Part shown: piece by piece, positions 9,045 through 18,057 of the stretch
Position numbering within the stretch: position 1 is the stretch's first letter
How the letters are laid out: the number at the start of each line of letters is the position of its first letter
NCBI GenBank assembly: GCA_021797675.1
Contig: JAJZZH010000147.1
Location: 1 to 62,893, forward strand
Origin: Bacillota bacterium
Lineage (GTDB): Bacteria; Bacillota; Sulfobacillia; Sulfobacillales; Sulfobacillaceae
Reading direction: 5' to 3'
DNA length: 62,893 nucleotides
Translations under genes and position numbers: made by a program
Notes under the pieces: model-generated
What the model was told of the DNA's origin: nothing
Seen by the model: the letters and a program-made list of their open reading frames with translations, nothing else
Databases searched by the model: none

Positions 9045-10406
9045 GTGGTGAGTCTGATAGCGCAGTTTGTGTATGAACCCTGGCCGGGAATTTCGGTGGC
9101 CAATACATTTATGATGCTGGACGAGGTTTTGGACGCGCTGGGAGTCGGATGCCTGTTTTTTGATCCTACGGGGCACTTGCTGTGGCAGAGTTCCGTGGCG
9201 CAAGGGTTACGGATGGAGGCCGAGCCGGTAGCCCGCATCGCGGAAGCGATTTCCCAACTCGACTGGCGGCAAGATCCATGGCCGGAAGTCGACGCGCATT
9301 CATTCAAAGTACGGCTGTACCCCGTCCGCAACTTGGTGGGCACAATGCAAGGCATTTTGGCCTACACCTTGACACAGGGGAACGCGGCATCCCATTACGA
9401 ATGGCTCAATGTGGGCATTGTGGTGTTTCGGCGCGGGCGAGCGGTGTTGGCCAACCAGGCGGCTTCGGAATGGTTCGGCGACGATATCGCGGGAACGGCG
9501 TGGGACGACGTATCTGGCCTGCCGGACTGGGAATCGGTGATACACTTCGAGGGCCAGAGTTGGCTGGTGGATCTCGACGCCAGTCGGAAAATTGCCCTGC
9601 ATCGTCAGGACGCCGAGTCCGTAATGGTCGAATGCCTGCCGTCGCCGAGGCTGATGGAGGGGGCGATTAGCCTCACCACAGCTGCGGAAATGGTGCATGA
9701 AATCCGTAATCCGCTGACGGCCGTCAGCGGCTTTATAGAACTGGCTAGGCAAAATGTCACGAAAGATGAAACCTTAGGCTGGTTGAACCGGGCGCTGGCC
9801 GAAGTCAACCGTCTCGAACGCATCGCGAACACGCTGCTATTAATGTCGCGATCGCCGATGCTCCGGCGGCAGCGCATTGCGATTGGTGTTTTGGTGGACC
9901 GGGCTTGGTCGGTGATTGCTCCCGTGTTGATGACGGGGGTATCCCTACGCTTTGAGCGATCGGATACCATGCTCTGGGTGGACGCCGACGCTTTTGAGCA
10001 GGTGTTAATCAATCTGTTCAAGAATGCCGCGGAAGCAATGGGTGGTCAAGGCACGGTTACCGTAGAGGCCGGGGAGGACGGTGACCTGGCGTGGGTTCGC
10101 GTGAGAGATGAGGGGCCGGGGATTGCTCCCGATGCAATGCGGGGTTTATTTCAAGGGAGTATCAGTGCTAAGCCGAATGGGGCAGGCCTAGGCTTACTGG
10201 TTGTCAAACGCTTGGTCTTGGCCCATGGGGGCAAAATCTCCGTACGCTCCGGCAGCCAGGGGACGACGGTGGAGATGATGCTGCCCAGCGCAGGCGAAGA
10301 AAACTCCGAGAATCGAGACTCGGGGCAAGGTCGGCAGTCTAACGGCGTCGATGGCCGTGAGCAAGCGGGAGATTGGGACTCCTCGGCGGTTCCCCGGTTA
10401 CGATGA
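9045..10406 (+). CDS. Soluble sensor histidine kinase (sporulation-kinase-like)
   Basis: No membrane segment is visible, so it is probably cytoplasmic. The N-terminal 200 residues look like two divergent PAS-type sensory domains (about 20-105 and 115-195). The HisKA domain holds the phospho-accepting His at residue 218 in MVHEIRNPLTAVSGF. The ATPase domain shows the N box (NLFKNAAEAM), G1 (DEGPGIAPD) and G2 (GAGLGLLVVKRL). The architecture resembles Bacillus KinA/KinE-type sporulation kinases. The tail after about residue 415 is polar and low complexity. GTG 9045 follows GGGGAGAT; a second GTG at 9048 is equally possible. No response regulator gene is nearby. Confidence 0.88.
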   Translation: MVSLIAQFVYEPWPGISVANTFMMLDEVLDALGVGCLFFDPTGHLLWQSSVAQGLRMEAEPVARIAEAISQLDWRQDPWPEVDAHSFKVRLYPVRNLVGTMQGILAYTLTQGNAASHYEWLNVGIVVFRRGRAVLANQAASEWFGDDIAGTAWDDVSGLPDWESVIHFEGQSWLVDLDASRKIALHRQDAESVMVECLPSPRLMEGAISLTTAAEMVHEIRNPLTAVSGFIELARQNVTKDETLGWLNRALAEVNRLERIANTLLLMSRSPMLRRQRIAIGVLVDRAWSVIAPVLMTGVSLRFERSDTMLWVDADAFEQVLINLFKNAAEAMGGQGTVTVEAGEDGDLAWVRVRDEGPGIAPDAMRGLFQGSISAKPNGAGLGLLVVKRLVLAHGGKISVRSGSQGTTVEMMLPSAGEENSENRDSGQGRQSNGVDGREQAGDWDSSAVPRLR

Positions 10407-10436
10407 GGCAGAGAACAGGGAAGTGAGGATAATGCG

Positions 10437-11429
10437 GTGCATGTGATTGAAGCCATCGACCAGCTGCGCGGGAAAGCCTTGGCGCCGATTTACGTGATGT
10501 TCGGGGAATCAGACTACTGGACCGACCAGTGGGTGAATGCCGTGACAGAGCGAGCGCGGGAAGTCTACGGTGACGTCGAACGCGTGGATCTGGGACGACA
10601 AGAGGCGGTCAGCGGGAACCAGGTGCTGACCGCCTGGAATACGCCCAATCTGTGGGGAAAGGCGCAAGTCTTCTGCCTTGATCAGGTCAGCCGGGCTTCC
10701 GGAGTGGCGGAAGCCCTGCGTGCCATCGCGGGTCATCGTGCTGACGGCCGCCATTTGCTGTTACGGGAAAGGAAGCCGCAACCGGGGTCGAGACGAGAAT
10801 TTTCGGCCCCCGTGATTGAAGTGGGGCCTCCTGCGGCTGCCCGGTGGCGCAAATGGACGGCCGCTATGGCCGGGGCGCGGGGAGTGAAACTCAGTACCGA
10901 TGGGCTGGGCGCCTTGGTGCGCTTGATACCTCAAGATGGCTACCACTTGGAGCACGAGTTGGAAAAAATGCGCCTGGCCGACCAAAAGGGTCTGTGGACC
11001 CACGAAGAGGTACTCGCTGCCGTCTTGCCAGAAATGGGTGAACAAGCCGTGTGGGCGGTCACCGATGCGTTGATGACCAAGGATCCGGCGAGATTGGCGG
11101 GAAACCTTAGCCGCGCCTTGGACCAGGGGAAGACGCCGGTTATGTTACTGGCGCTGTTGGGCCGGCAGTTGGCACAGTTGCGGCGGGCTCGCGATGCTGC
11201 TTCGCCGGCTGCCTTTCAGGCGGCGGAGAAGCTGCCCGACTTCGTCTGCCGTAAAATAATCCAAGCCGCTCACCACTGGAGCCCCGAGGAGTTAGCAACG
11301 GCAATCTTCTGGACAGCCGATTTGGACCGCTGGTTTAAGCAAAGCTTGGGCGATCCGCGCGTGGCGTTGACGGAATATGTTGTCCTAATTCTGTCCCGCG
11401 GATCGCACGAGCGCCGTACGGGATCGTGA
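10437..11429 (+). CDS. holA: DNA polymerase III delta subunit
   Basis: Clamp-loader delta subunit that opens the beta clamp. The 330-residue protein starts with a degraded P-loop-like region (APIYVMFGESDYWTDQW), followed by a middle domain and a C-terminal helical domain with MLLALLGRQLAQLRRARD, typical of HolA. GTG start with GAGGATAA just upstream. In Firmicutes holA usually faces rpsT on the opposite strand; here the two are still convergent but 1.4 kb of mobile-element debris has come between them. Confidence 0.9.
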   Translation: MHVIEAIDQLRGKALAPIYVMFGESDYWTDQWVNAVTERAREVYGDVERVDLGRQEAVSGNQVLTAWNTPNLWGKAQVFCLDQVSRASGVAEALRAIAGHRADGRHLLLRERKPQPGSRREFSAPVIEVGPPAAARWRKWTAAMAGARGVKLSTDGLGALVRLIPQDGYHLEHELEKMRLADQKGLWTHEEVLAAVLPEMGEQAVWAVTDALMTKDPARLAGNLSRALDQGKTPVMLLALLGRQLAQLRRARDAASPAAFQAAEKLPDFVCRKIIQAAHHWSPEELATAIFWTADLDRWFKQSLGDPRVALTEYVVLILSRGSHERRTGS

Positions 11430-11538
11430 TCAAATCAAAAGCCCGCATGTCCGAAAAAATACCCGAGCTTCCGCCGGAGAGGTTCGGCGAATTCGAATGA
11501 CCCGCTGCTTCCCCGGAAGGGATGGGTCTTTCACAAGT

Positions 11539-11558
11539 CCCCGGCTTTAGCCGTGGGG
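11539..11558. mobile_element. IS200/IS605-type end hairpin
   Basis: CCCCGGCTTTAGCCGTGGGG forms a stem-loop of the kind recognised at the ends of IS200/IS605 and TnpB-only elements. It lies just upstream of a decayed tnpB and is probably its left boundary or that of a neighbouring relic. A near-identical hairpin occurs at 15563-15580. Confidence 0.7.
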
Positions 11559-11597
11559 CAGATAGCTGCTCAAACAAATCCCATGATATTTCTGTAA

Positions 11598-12059
11598 ATG
11601 GATTCGGCGGTTCAACTTGGGCCGGACGAAACTGAAGGCGCGCAGCGTCAAGGGCTAAGCCGAAGCGAGGCGCTGCATGCCCGGCCTGATGTGCTGATCA
11701 TGGAAGATCTCAGCCGAATGCGTGGCCGAGCCCCAAGCCGGAATCTCTCGCGCGTGGTCTCACGGTGGATGCGGTCAAACCTGAAGAAACGCTCGGCGTT
11801 CCTGTCCCAAGGGGGGAGGTTCCCGGTCGGAGACGGAGAATGCGGCCTACCCTTCCCAGGCGTGTCCGCAGTGCGGTGACGTCCCTAAGCATATCCGTCA
11901 GGGCGCCCTTTCCATCGTCAGCATGGCCATGGCACCGCCCACGCTGACACGGTGGGCGCGAGGAGCGTGGGGCACCGGTATATCGATCCCGCCCTGCGGG
12001 AACGGATTCAGGTGTTCACGCCGAAGGAGGGGTTGAAGATTCTCCGGGAGATTTTCTAG
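11598..12059 (+). pseudogene. Decayed TnpB (IS605 OrfB) relic
   Basis: Only the C-terminal part of a TnpB RNA-guided nuclease is recognisable. In one frame are VLIMEDLSRMRGRAP and LSRVVSRWMRSNLKKR (the RuvC-II-type Glu segment). After a frameshift near 11820 come NAAYPSQACPQCG (zinc ribbon start) and, after another shift, HADTVGARSVGHRYID and LKILREIF up to a TAG at 12057-12059. At least two frameshifts and loss of the N-terminal half make it nonfunctional. It lies directly upstream of the 48-bp tandem repeats. Confidence 0.8.
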
Positions 12060-12264
12060 CGCAAGCAAGCGCTCGCTCCCTGATTGCGTGGCAGGGATGC
12101 TCCCCGCCTGAGCAAGCCAACCACCGGACTGCGTGACCGGCCAAGAGGAAAACCCCCGGGGAAATCGGCCGTGCATCGCACGGCATACCCGCGTGGAGGC
12201 CCGCTTTCCCCGCAAGGGGACGGGATAGGATCCACAGGGTAACGGTTGGGGGCCGGATCTCCTC

Positions 12265-12408
12265 TGTCCCCATGCTTTGGGGTTATTCTGGGGATTTCCT
12301 CCTACCGTCGGTTGTCCCCATGCTTTGGGGTTATTCTGGGGATTTCCTCCTACCGTCGGTTGTCCCCATGCTTTGGGGTTATTCTGGGGATTTCCTCCTA
12401 CCGTCAGT
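12265..12408. repeat. Three tandem copies of a 48-bp unit
   Basis: Units at 12265-12312, 12313-12360 and 12361-12408; the first two are identical and the third differs at one base near its end. Each unit contains an internal stem-loop, CCCCATGCTTTGGGG. A single diverged copy is at 53001-53048. No spacers lie between units, so this is not a CRISPR array. Confidence 0.97.
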
Positions 12409-12665
12409 GGTCGCCGGAAGGAAGAAGCCACCGTACGGAGACGGGCTGCCTCTGGCCTGTTGATGAAGGAAATGGCACCCGGCTCCCGGCAGGACTTGTC
12501 AGGTCGCAGTCCCACTCCGGCGGAGGAGTATGGGGCCGGAGATCGTCACGGGATGTCATTGCGGCCTGGGAAGAGCGAACCATTGCAGACGTGCTGGGGA
12601 ATGCGTAGATCGGTAAGGTTTCTGCGTAGCGATGCATAGAAACGCTTAAGCGCGTTATAGCGGTT
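12265..12665 (+). repeat. TnpB-linked dispersed element, copy 1
   Basis: The 48-bp repeats continue into about 250 bp that reappear at 53049-53298 with scattered substitutions and small indels. Shared landmarks in order are TCGCCGGAAGGAA, GATGAAGGAAATGGC, CGGCTCCCGGCAGGAC, CGTCACGGGAT, GGGAAGAGCGA and TAGCGGT. Possible reading frames are not conserved between copies, which argues for a noncoding function. Each copy lies 80-210 bp downstream of a decayed TnpB C-terminus. It may be an insertion-sequence right end or the DNA for a TnpB guide RNA scaffold; the strand is assumed from the adjacent tnpB. Confidence 0.7.
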
Positions 12666-12759
12666 GATGACCATTTCGCAAGACGCGCCATCCTGTTCGC
12701 TCGCTCGGCCCGCTAAGGGGATTCAGCGCTAAATCCTGACACTGCCCTCGGAAACCACA

Positions 12760-12805
12760 GACGCTTTCATCCCTCGACCGAGAATCGGATGGGGATGAAA
12801 GCGTC
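12760..12805 (-). terminator. Probable terminator of rpsT
   Basis: Long inverted repeat, GACGCTTTCATCCC (12760-12773) with GGGATGAAAGCGTC (12792-12805), just after the rpsT stop. It lacks a strong T-run, so efficiency is uncertain. Confidence 0.6.
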
Positions 12806-12811
12806 GGCCTG

Positions 12812-13084
12812 CTAAACGGCCTGTCGTCGTTTATTCAGCTTTCGCGTTAGGCGCGCCTTGTGCCGGTTTGCGTTGTTGCGATGAATAACGCCTCTTTGCG
12901 CCGACCGGTCAAGTCTGGCGTAGACGGTTCGCAAAGCTTGCTCGGCTGCCGTCAGATCCCCTTGGCTTAACGCATTCTCGAATCGCCGGATTGCCGTTCG
13001 GAACATGGTTTTCCGGATTCGGTTGCGCAGCGTACGCACCTTGGTTTGTCGGATGCGCTTTTTCGCAGATTTAATATTGGCCAC
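12812..13084 (-). CDS. rpsT: 30S ribosomal protein S20
   Basis: Small basic primary-binding protein of the 30S subunit, 90 residues, with the family N-terminus (M)ANIKSAKKRIRQ and the HRNNANRHKARLTRKLN C-terminal helix. It starts at GTG, 7 bases after a perfect AAGGAGG. Single-gene unit with its own promoter and a hairpin after the stop. Confidence 0.97.
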   Translation of the reverse strand: MANIKSAKKRIRQTKVRTLRNRIRKTMFRTAIRRFENALSQGDLTAAEQALRTVYARLDRSAQRGVIHRNNANRHKARLTRKLNKRRQAV

Positions 13085-13103
13085 ACGGATACCTCCTTAG
13101 CGG

Positions 13104-13132
13104 AGTATAGCAAATTGTTTTGACTCGGTAAA
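13104..13132 (-). promoter_or_regulatory. Sigma-A promoter of rpsT
   Basis: On the minus strand TTTACC (13132-13127) and TATACT (13109-13104) are 17 bp apart, about 20 bp before the start codon. Confidence 0.65.
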
Positions 13133-13264
13133 GCGCCATTGCGGCGGGAGCAATAGCCGCAGCGGGGCGACGACCTTGGCGCTCACGCGGACAGGGAATA
13201 ATACCCTAAGATTTACCATATTCATCGGTAAGCCGAAAAACGAACGGTCGGGGAGGGAGCAGGC

Positions 13265-14467
13265 TTGGGAAAGCGGTGGCGGAGCCCGCGGATAATATGG
13301 CTGCCCGGTACGCGAGAGCGGCGGCGTCCGACCCGCATTGCCGGGGAGTCAGAATCTGGAGGGGACAGGGCCGGCCACGGCGTGGGCAGCCAAAGGATTC
13401 CGCCACGGTCGTATGCGGCGTTGGCCCTGTACATTAGCGCTCTGGCGGCCGTAGGCGGCATTTTGTGGGCCACCCCGCGATCGACGGGGCGGGCAGTTCC
13501 CGTGAGCGCGCCCGCGTATGCGAACCGGATCGGGCCGGGGTTGGGAGGTTGGCTGGCTTCCTCGCGGATTACGCTCGCTTCGGCCGATGCTTGGCTGCGT
13601 TCCGGGGTTCCCCTGTACCGCCTGGTAGTTCCCCGACCCGTCCCCGCCACCTGGTCCAGTTGGTTGGCAGCGGGCCTCGCCGCTGCCGCCGGAACCCGCA
13701 TCAACTCCGTACAAAGCCTTCTGGCAGAAGAAATTCCGCAACTCAAGGGGAAATCGGTTGAGGTTCGCCCCTCGCGGCCAAGGAAGAGGAATCCGCGTGC
13801 TTCCGCGGCCACCATGGCTGGACTTCCTGGCGATGGTCAGCGGGTCTTGGCCGTTTTAGGCAGCCATCCCTCGGTGGGTATCTATCAGACCCGGAGCACG
13901 GAGTCATTTTGGCCCGTCCTGCCCTCGGGTCAAACCACCGCCACCACAACCGCGTGGCGTAAGACCGTGGTCGCGGTGGGATGGGCCCTGGCACAGGATC
14001 TTCATCGAAAAGGGATGGCGGTGGTTCAGGCGCGAGTGGACAACATGGCCGGAGGATTGTTGGCAAGCTACTATCATGCGTACCGAACCGCTGAGCAACT
14101 TAAGCGGCGCTACCGGAGTCTGAAGGTGTTGCTTGACATCAACCGGGCCACGGTCAACGTGCCCGCGGACATCGTTGACGGCTTGCCGACTGCCCGAATT
14201 ACCTTGATCGTCGGCACGAACACGGTGCTGCCGGACCCCACCTGGCACCAGGACTATGCCTTTGCCCGAGCCTTGGCGGCAGAGTTGAAGCGTACCGCGC
14301 CGGGGATCCTCGGCAATCCGGCCATTGAGCGGGTGCCGTACCGGTACAACGAGGAGGTAATGCCGTTGGATCTGGTGGTGCAGATCGGCGGACCCAACAA
14401 CACCCTGGCCGAGGAGATGGCGGCGGTCCATGACCTTGCGACGGCTCTGCAGATGGTTCGCCGCTAG
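13265..14467 (+). CDS. SpoIIP-like protein lacking the usual catalytic histidines
   Basis: SpoIIP is a membrane-anchored amidase/endopeptidase that, with SpoIID and SpoIIM, remodels septal peptidoglycan during engulfment. This 400-residue protein lies where spoIIP normally is (between rpsT and lepA), has one membrane anchor (about 49-70) and a C-terminal domain (about 195-398) with the SpoIIP fold pattern. The family motif Y-H-T-H-x-x-E-S-Y reads YQTRSTESF (207-215) and D-I-H-R-D reads DINRA (291-295), so the three signature His residues are Gln, Arg and Asn. The C-terminal N-x-x-x-P-L-x-L-V-Q-I-G-G segment remains. It may be a structural paralogue or an inactive relic. TTG start with GGAGGGAG upstream. 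The usual neighbour gpr is absent. Confidence 0.75.
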   Translation: MGKRWRSPRIIWLPGTRERRRPTRIAGESESGGDRAGHGVGSQRIPPRSYAALALYISALAAVGGILWATPRSTGRAVPVSAPAYANRIGPGLGGWLASSRITLASADAWLRSGVPLYRLVVPRPVPATWSSWLAAGLAAAAGTRINSVQSLLAEEIPQLKGKSVEVRPSRPRKRNPRASAATMAGLPGDGQRVLAVLGSHPSVGIYQTRSTESFWPVLPSGQTTATTTAWRKTVVAVGWALAQDLHRKGMAVVQARVDNMAGGLLASYYHAYRTAEQLKRRYRSLKVLLDINRATVNVPADIVDGLPTARITLIVGTNTVLPDPTWHQDYAFARALAAELKRTAPGILGNPAIERVPYRYNEEVMPLDLVVQIGGPNNTLAEEMAAVHDLATALQMVRR

Positions 14468-14543
14468 GGCTTGACCCGGTCCTCGGTCCGAGGGAGAGCC
14501 GGCTGCTAGCAGAAGTTTCCTACTTAAAAGATTGAGGAATAAT

Positions 14544-14562
14544 AAACCCCTTGCTGGGGTTT
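14544..14562. terminator. Hairpin terminator after the SpoIIP-like gene
   Basis: AAACCCC-TTGCT-GGGGTTT, 75 bases after the stop and symmetrical enough to act on either strand. It also bounds the transposase relic that begins at 14585. Confidence 0.6.
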
Positions 14563-14584
14563 CGAACCGCGTATTGTATACGGA

Positions 14585-14940
14585 TTATTGGACTGCGGGC
14601 ATCGGAATGGACAAGCGCTTCATCAGCTCTTGTTGCCGAGCGGAGCGATTCGTCGGGGTAACGTAGGAGTCCGTGCGATGATGCGACGGAACGATCCACG
14701 CTACCTCCCGAATTGTCGTCAATTCTTCCAGCAAGGCGGGCAGGCTGAGATCGACGCCCGTCCGCACATATCCCCGACGCAAGAGATGCGCCAGCGTGAC
14801 TGCCAAGATGCAGATCAGGCCGTGTACCCGAATTTTGTCATCCGTCCAGTGAAATCGCGGTTGCCGATGAATCCACAACGGGTGCTTGAGATCGCGAAAC
14901 GTCGATTCCACAGGCCAGGCGTCAGACGGAAGCGGGTCTC
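14585..14940 (-). pseudogene. C-terminal fragment of an IS1634-type transposase
   Basis: The minus strand encodes VESTFRDLKHPLWIH, then FHWTDDKIRVHGLICI and TLAHLLRR, the C-terminal signature of IS1634-family DDE transposases, ending at a normal-looking stop. Everything upstream of about residue 10 before VEST is replaced by a TnpB relic on the opposite strand, so only about 115 residues remain. Confidence 0.8.
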
Positions 14941-15558
14941 GCAGCGTGCTATCGGCGGGAAGCGGCGCATCGCAAAACGTCCCACGGTCACTTTGCTAAC
15001 CAGATCCTCACCCGGGGCGCCACCATTCACACTGAGCGGTTGAGCTACAAAGCATTTCAAAAGCGCTTTGGCCGATCCATCAGTGTTTGGGCTCCCAAGT
15101 TGTTTCTGACGATGCTGACCCGCAAGGCTGAAAGCGCCCGCGGGCAGGTGGTCGAATTCAACACCCAGACGACGGCCTTGTCGCAAACCAGTGTCTGCGG
15201 ACGGCGCGCGCCCAAGCGATTGTCCGAGCGCGTGCATCGCTGTATCTGCGGCGTGGTAATGCAACGCGATCTCTTCAGCGCCTATTTGGCCCGCTTTGTG
15301 CGGGACGATACTCTCCAACTCGCCAAGGCTTCCGAGTCTTGGCCAGGAGCGGAACTGCTCCTGGACGGCTTGGCGGCAGGCTACCCAAAACCAACCTGCG
15401 AGACGAGGGCCGAGGCCCTCGTGCTTTGTCCGCTTTTTCAGCGGTCTGAGTCAGAGCGGGTCGCCGGAGAAAGAATTCTTGCCTGGTTCCAACACGGCGG
15501 ATCCGGGGACGCAAGTCCCCGTGGAAGGCGCCGAGAGGGCGAGGGCTTAGGTTTTTAG
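14941..15558 (+). pseudogene. C-terminal fragment of a TnpB-like transposase
   Basis: From about 14941 the plus strand encodes HGHFANQILTRGATIHTE, then LSYKAFQKRFGRSISVWAP and FNTQTTALSQTSVCGRRAP, followed by RCICGVVMQRDLFSAYLARFV. The C-x-C zinc-ribbon pattern and the terminal QRD (RuvC-III Asp) match OrfB/TnpB-type proteins. The N-terminal half is missing, cut off by the oppositely oriented IS1634 relic. The C-terminus runs into an IS605-like end hairpin at 15563, as expected for an intact right end. Confidence 0.8.
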
Positions 15559-15562
15559 AACC

Positions 15563-15580
15563 CCACGGCTTTAGCCGTGG
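15563..15580. mobile_element. IS605-type right-end hairpin
   Basis: CCACGGCTTTAGCCGTGG is a perfect stem with a short TTTA-type loop, 5 bases after the TnpB relic's stop. It is almost the same as the hairpin at 11539-11558. Confidence 0.75.
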
Positions 15581-15589
15581 AGACTGGTT

Positions 15590-15740
15590 CAGGAGACGTC
15601 CATGCCCCGGGTTCGGGGCATCCACAGGAATGAAAAATGGGGACGGCCACCCCGGAAGGTCGCGTGGTCGCGATCGAGATATTGTGGTGGCCAGGATGGA
15701 GCCGTCTAGATGTGGTGGTCGGCAAGGATTTTTCAGAGGA
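15590..15740 (+). repeat. 151-bp dispersed repeat, copy A
   Basis: This segment recurs in inverted orientation at 53842-53992 with the same length and about ten mismatches by eye. It begins with a GC stem-loop (ATGCCCCGGGTTCGGGGCAT, 15602-15621), followed by an ATG-led open stretch in two frames (beginning MKNGDGH or MGTATPEGRVVA). It is unclear which frame, if either, is coding. It is probably the end of a mobile element. Confidence 0.9.
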
Positions 15741-16257
15741 GGTGAAGACCCGGGGTGTTCCCCTGCTCTCAACCTGACCTGTGTGGGCATGTAGGTACGG
15801 ATGTCATCCGGCGCGATGGGGTCTAACGCAGACCCTTGAAGGCCGTTGACCCCAAGAGGGCCAACGGGGTTGTTTGCCCACGCCTAAAGACGCGGGCTTT
15901 ACGCCCAGGTAAGGAGTTACTTTTCAACTATGGGGCCTATGGTTCAAGGGCTTGGCGAAACATATTTGAGGCGTGCTTCCAGGCGCTTCATCGAGAAACT
16001 CCCCCTCGCCACCGAATCCGTCAAGACCAGGAGGGGCGTTGTTTTATTTTTGGGCACCGATTGGTCAAGGAATACGCGAACCGAATCGCCGCAAACGGCA
16101 TCCCGTCATTCGGTAGCGATTTCGTGCCTGCCGGCCCGAACAATCCAGGCGTCGTGTTCGGCAACCAAAACCCGTCGAGCCGCCAACGTCGACTTTTCAA
16201 GCTGACGACGAGTTGCTACCATAGCGAGGAGGGGATGGAGACCGAAGGAGGTCATTT
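15741..16257. other. Noncoding debris upstream of lepA
   Basis: About 500 bases with no convincing gene. The motif CGCCTAAAGACGCGGGCTTT at 15881-15900 resembles the end sequence of IS605/TnpB-type elements, so another truncated element probably ended here. The last 50 bases supply the lepA leader and ribosome binding site. Confidence 0.45.
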
Positions 16258-18057
16258 GTGGATTCAGCGCACATCCGAAATTTTTGCATCATTGCCCATA
16301 TTGACCATGGGAAGTCGACCCTGGCCGACAGGATTTTGGAACGCACGGGTGCGGTGGCCGAACGGAACATGGCCCCCCAGTTGTTGGATTCGATGGAACT
16401 GGAGCGGGAGCGGGGCATCACCATCAAAGCTCAGGCGGTGTGCCTGAGCTGGGAGCACTTGGGCCAGACCTACAAGCTCAACTTGATTGATACCCCCGGT
16501 CACGTGGACTTTACATACGAAGTATCGCGCGCGCTGGCAGCATGCGAGGGGGCGCTGTTGGTCATTGACGCCTCGCAGGGCATCGAAGCTCAGACCTTGG
16601 CTAACTTGTACCTGGCACTCGAACACGATCTGACGGTGGTGCCGATTATCAACAAGATCGACTTGCCGAGCGCGGATGTCGACCGCGTGCGCGAAGAACT
16701 GGTCGAAATCGGAATTGACGGTACCGAGGCACTGGCAGTGTCGGCCAAGCAGGGTATCGGCATCGATGAGGTGTTGCTGGCCATTGTCAATAGGATTCCG
16801 CCACCCGCAGGCAACTTGGAGAACCCCTTGCGGGCGCTGATTTTTGATTCGCGTTTTGACAGCTATAAAGGAGTCCTGGTGTTCGTCCGGGTGGTGGATG
16901 GACGGGTAGCCGTCGGCGACCGTATTCGGTTTATGGCCACCGAAAAAGATTTTGACGTGACCGAGGTCGGGGTCTTCCGGCCCGAGTTGACACCGGTGGA
17001 TGCGTTGGAATGCGGAGAAGTGGGGTATTTGGCGGCGCAGATCAAGACGGTGCTGGATACGCGGGTGGGCGATACGGTCACGCTGGCCCAGCGCCGAGCG
17101 CTAGCGCCGCTGGCGGGATACCGACCCGCACATCCGATGGTCTTTTCTGGCTTGTACCCGGTGGAATCGGGGGATTATGCTCGATTGCGAGAGGCCTTAG
17201 AGAAACTGAGGCTCAACGACGCCGCGCTGACCTTTGAGCCGGAGACCTCGCTGGCCTTGGGCTTTGGCTTCCGGGCGGGGTTTTTGGGCCTGTTGCACCT
17301 GGAGATCGTTCAAGAACGCCTGGAGCGCGAGTACGGCCTGACGCTGATCACGACGGCGCCCAACGTGGTCTACCAGGTTAGCCTTGCCAACGGCCAGACT
17401 CTACGGGTCGACAATCCTTCGATGATGCCGTCAGCGGGGGAAATCACCGAAATCTTGGAACCGGTGGTGGACGCCAGCATCATTACCCCGTCCGAATATA
17501 TCGGAGCCGTGATGGAACTCGCCCAGGAGCGGCGCGGTACATACCGGGAGCTTACCTATCTTGACCCCCAGCGCGCCATGCTCACCTATCGGCTGCCGCT
17601 TGGGGAAATTATGTTTGATTTCTTCGATCAATTGAAAAGCCGGACGCACGGCTACGCCTCATTAGATTATCAGCTGGTGGGCGCGGAACCGGCAGACCTG
17701 GTCAAAATGGATATTTTGCTTAATGGAGAGGCGGTCGACGCGCTGTCTAGCATCGTCCACCGCCAGCGCGCATACCTCAAAGGCAAGGCCTTGGTGGCCA
17801 GGCTTCGCGAGCTGATACCGCGTCAGCTCTTTGAAGTACCCATTCAAGCCGCCATCGGCAACAAAGTCATTGCACGGGAAACGGTCCGCGCTCTGCGCAA
17901 GGACGTCCTGGCCAAGTGTTACGGCGGAGATATTACGCGAAAGCGCAAGCTGTTGGAAAAGCAAAAGGAAGGCAAGCGGCGTATGAAATCGGTGGGTAGC
18001 GTCGAGATCCCTCAAGAGGCCTTCATGGCAATTTTAAGGGTTGAAGACGAATTGTAA
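16258..18057 (+). CDS. lepA: Elongation factor 4 (LepA)
   Basis: Ribosome-associated translational GTPase of 599 residues. GTPase motifs are AHIDHGKS (G1, near residue 12), DTPGH (G3, near 80), and NKID (G4, near 133); the C-terminal LepA-specific domain begins near residue 490 and includes the basic [17 protein letters not shown] stretch. GTG start, 8 bases after GGAGG. Followed by hemW, the usual Firmicutes order. Confidence 0.97.
   Translation: MDSAHIRNFCIIAHIDHGKSTLADRILERTGAVAERNMAPQLLDSMELERERGITIKAQAVCLSWEHLGQTYKLNLIDTPGHVDFTYEVSRALAACEGALLVIDASQGIEAQTLANLYLALEHDLTVVPIINKIDLPSADVDRVREELVEIGIDGTEALAVSAKQGIGIDEVLLAIVNRIPPPAGNLENPLRALIFDSRFDSYKGVLVFVRVVDGRVAVGDRIRFMATEKDFDVTEVGVFRPELTPVDALECGEVGYLAAQIKTVLDTRVGDTVTLAQRRALAPLAGYRPAHPMVFSGLYPVESGDYARLREALEKLRLNDAALTFEPETSLALGFGFRAGFLGLLHLEIVQERLEREYGLTLITTAPNVVYQVSLANGQTLRVDNPSMMPSAGEITEILEPVVDASIITPSEYIGAVMELAQERRGTYRELTYLDPQRAMLTYRLPLGEIMFDFFDQLKSRTHGYASLDYQLVGAEPADLVKMDILLNGEAVDALSSIVHRQRAYLKGKALVARLRELIPRQLFEVPIQAAIGNKVIARETVRALRKDVLAKCYGGDITRKRKLLEKQKEGKRRMKSVGSVEIPQEAFMAILRVEDEL

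Noticed and set aside
12265-12408. CRISPR array
   Set aside because: Only three head-to-tail 48-bp units with no spacers; this is a tandem duplication, not a CRISPR.
12246-12639. Several overlapping open frames across the tandem repeats
   Set aside because: They arise because 48 is divisible by three, so all frames stay open. The second genomic copy does not keep any one frame.
15836-16447. 203-residue plus-strand frame running into lepA
   Set aside because: No start site, and its second half is lepA read in the wrong frame; the lepA start with GGAGG is clear.
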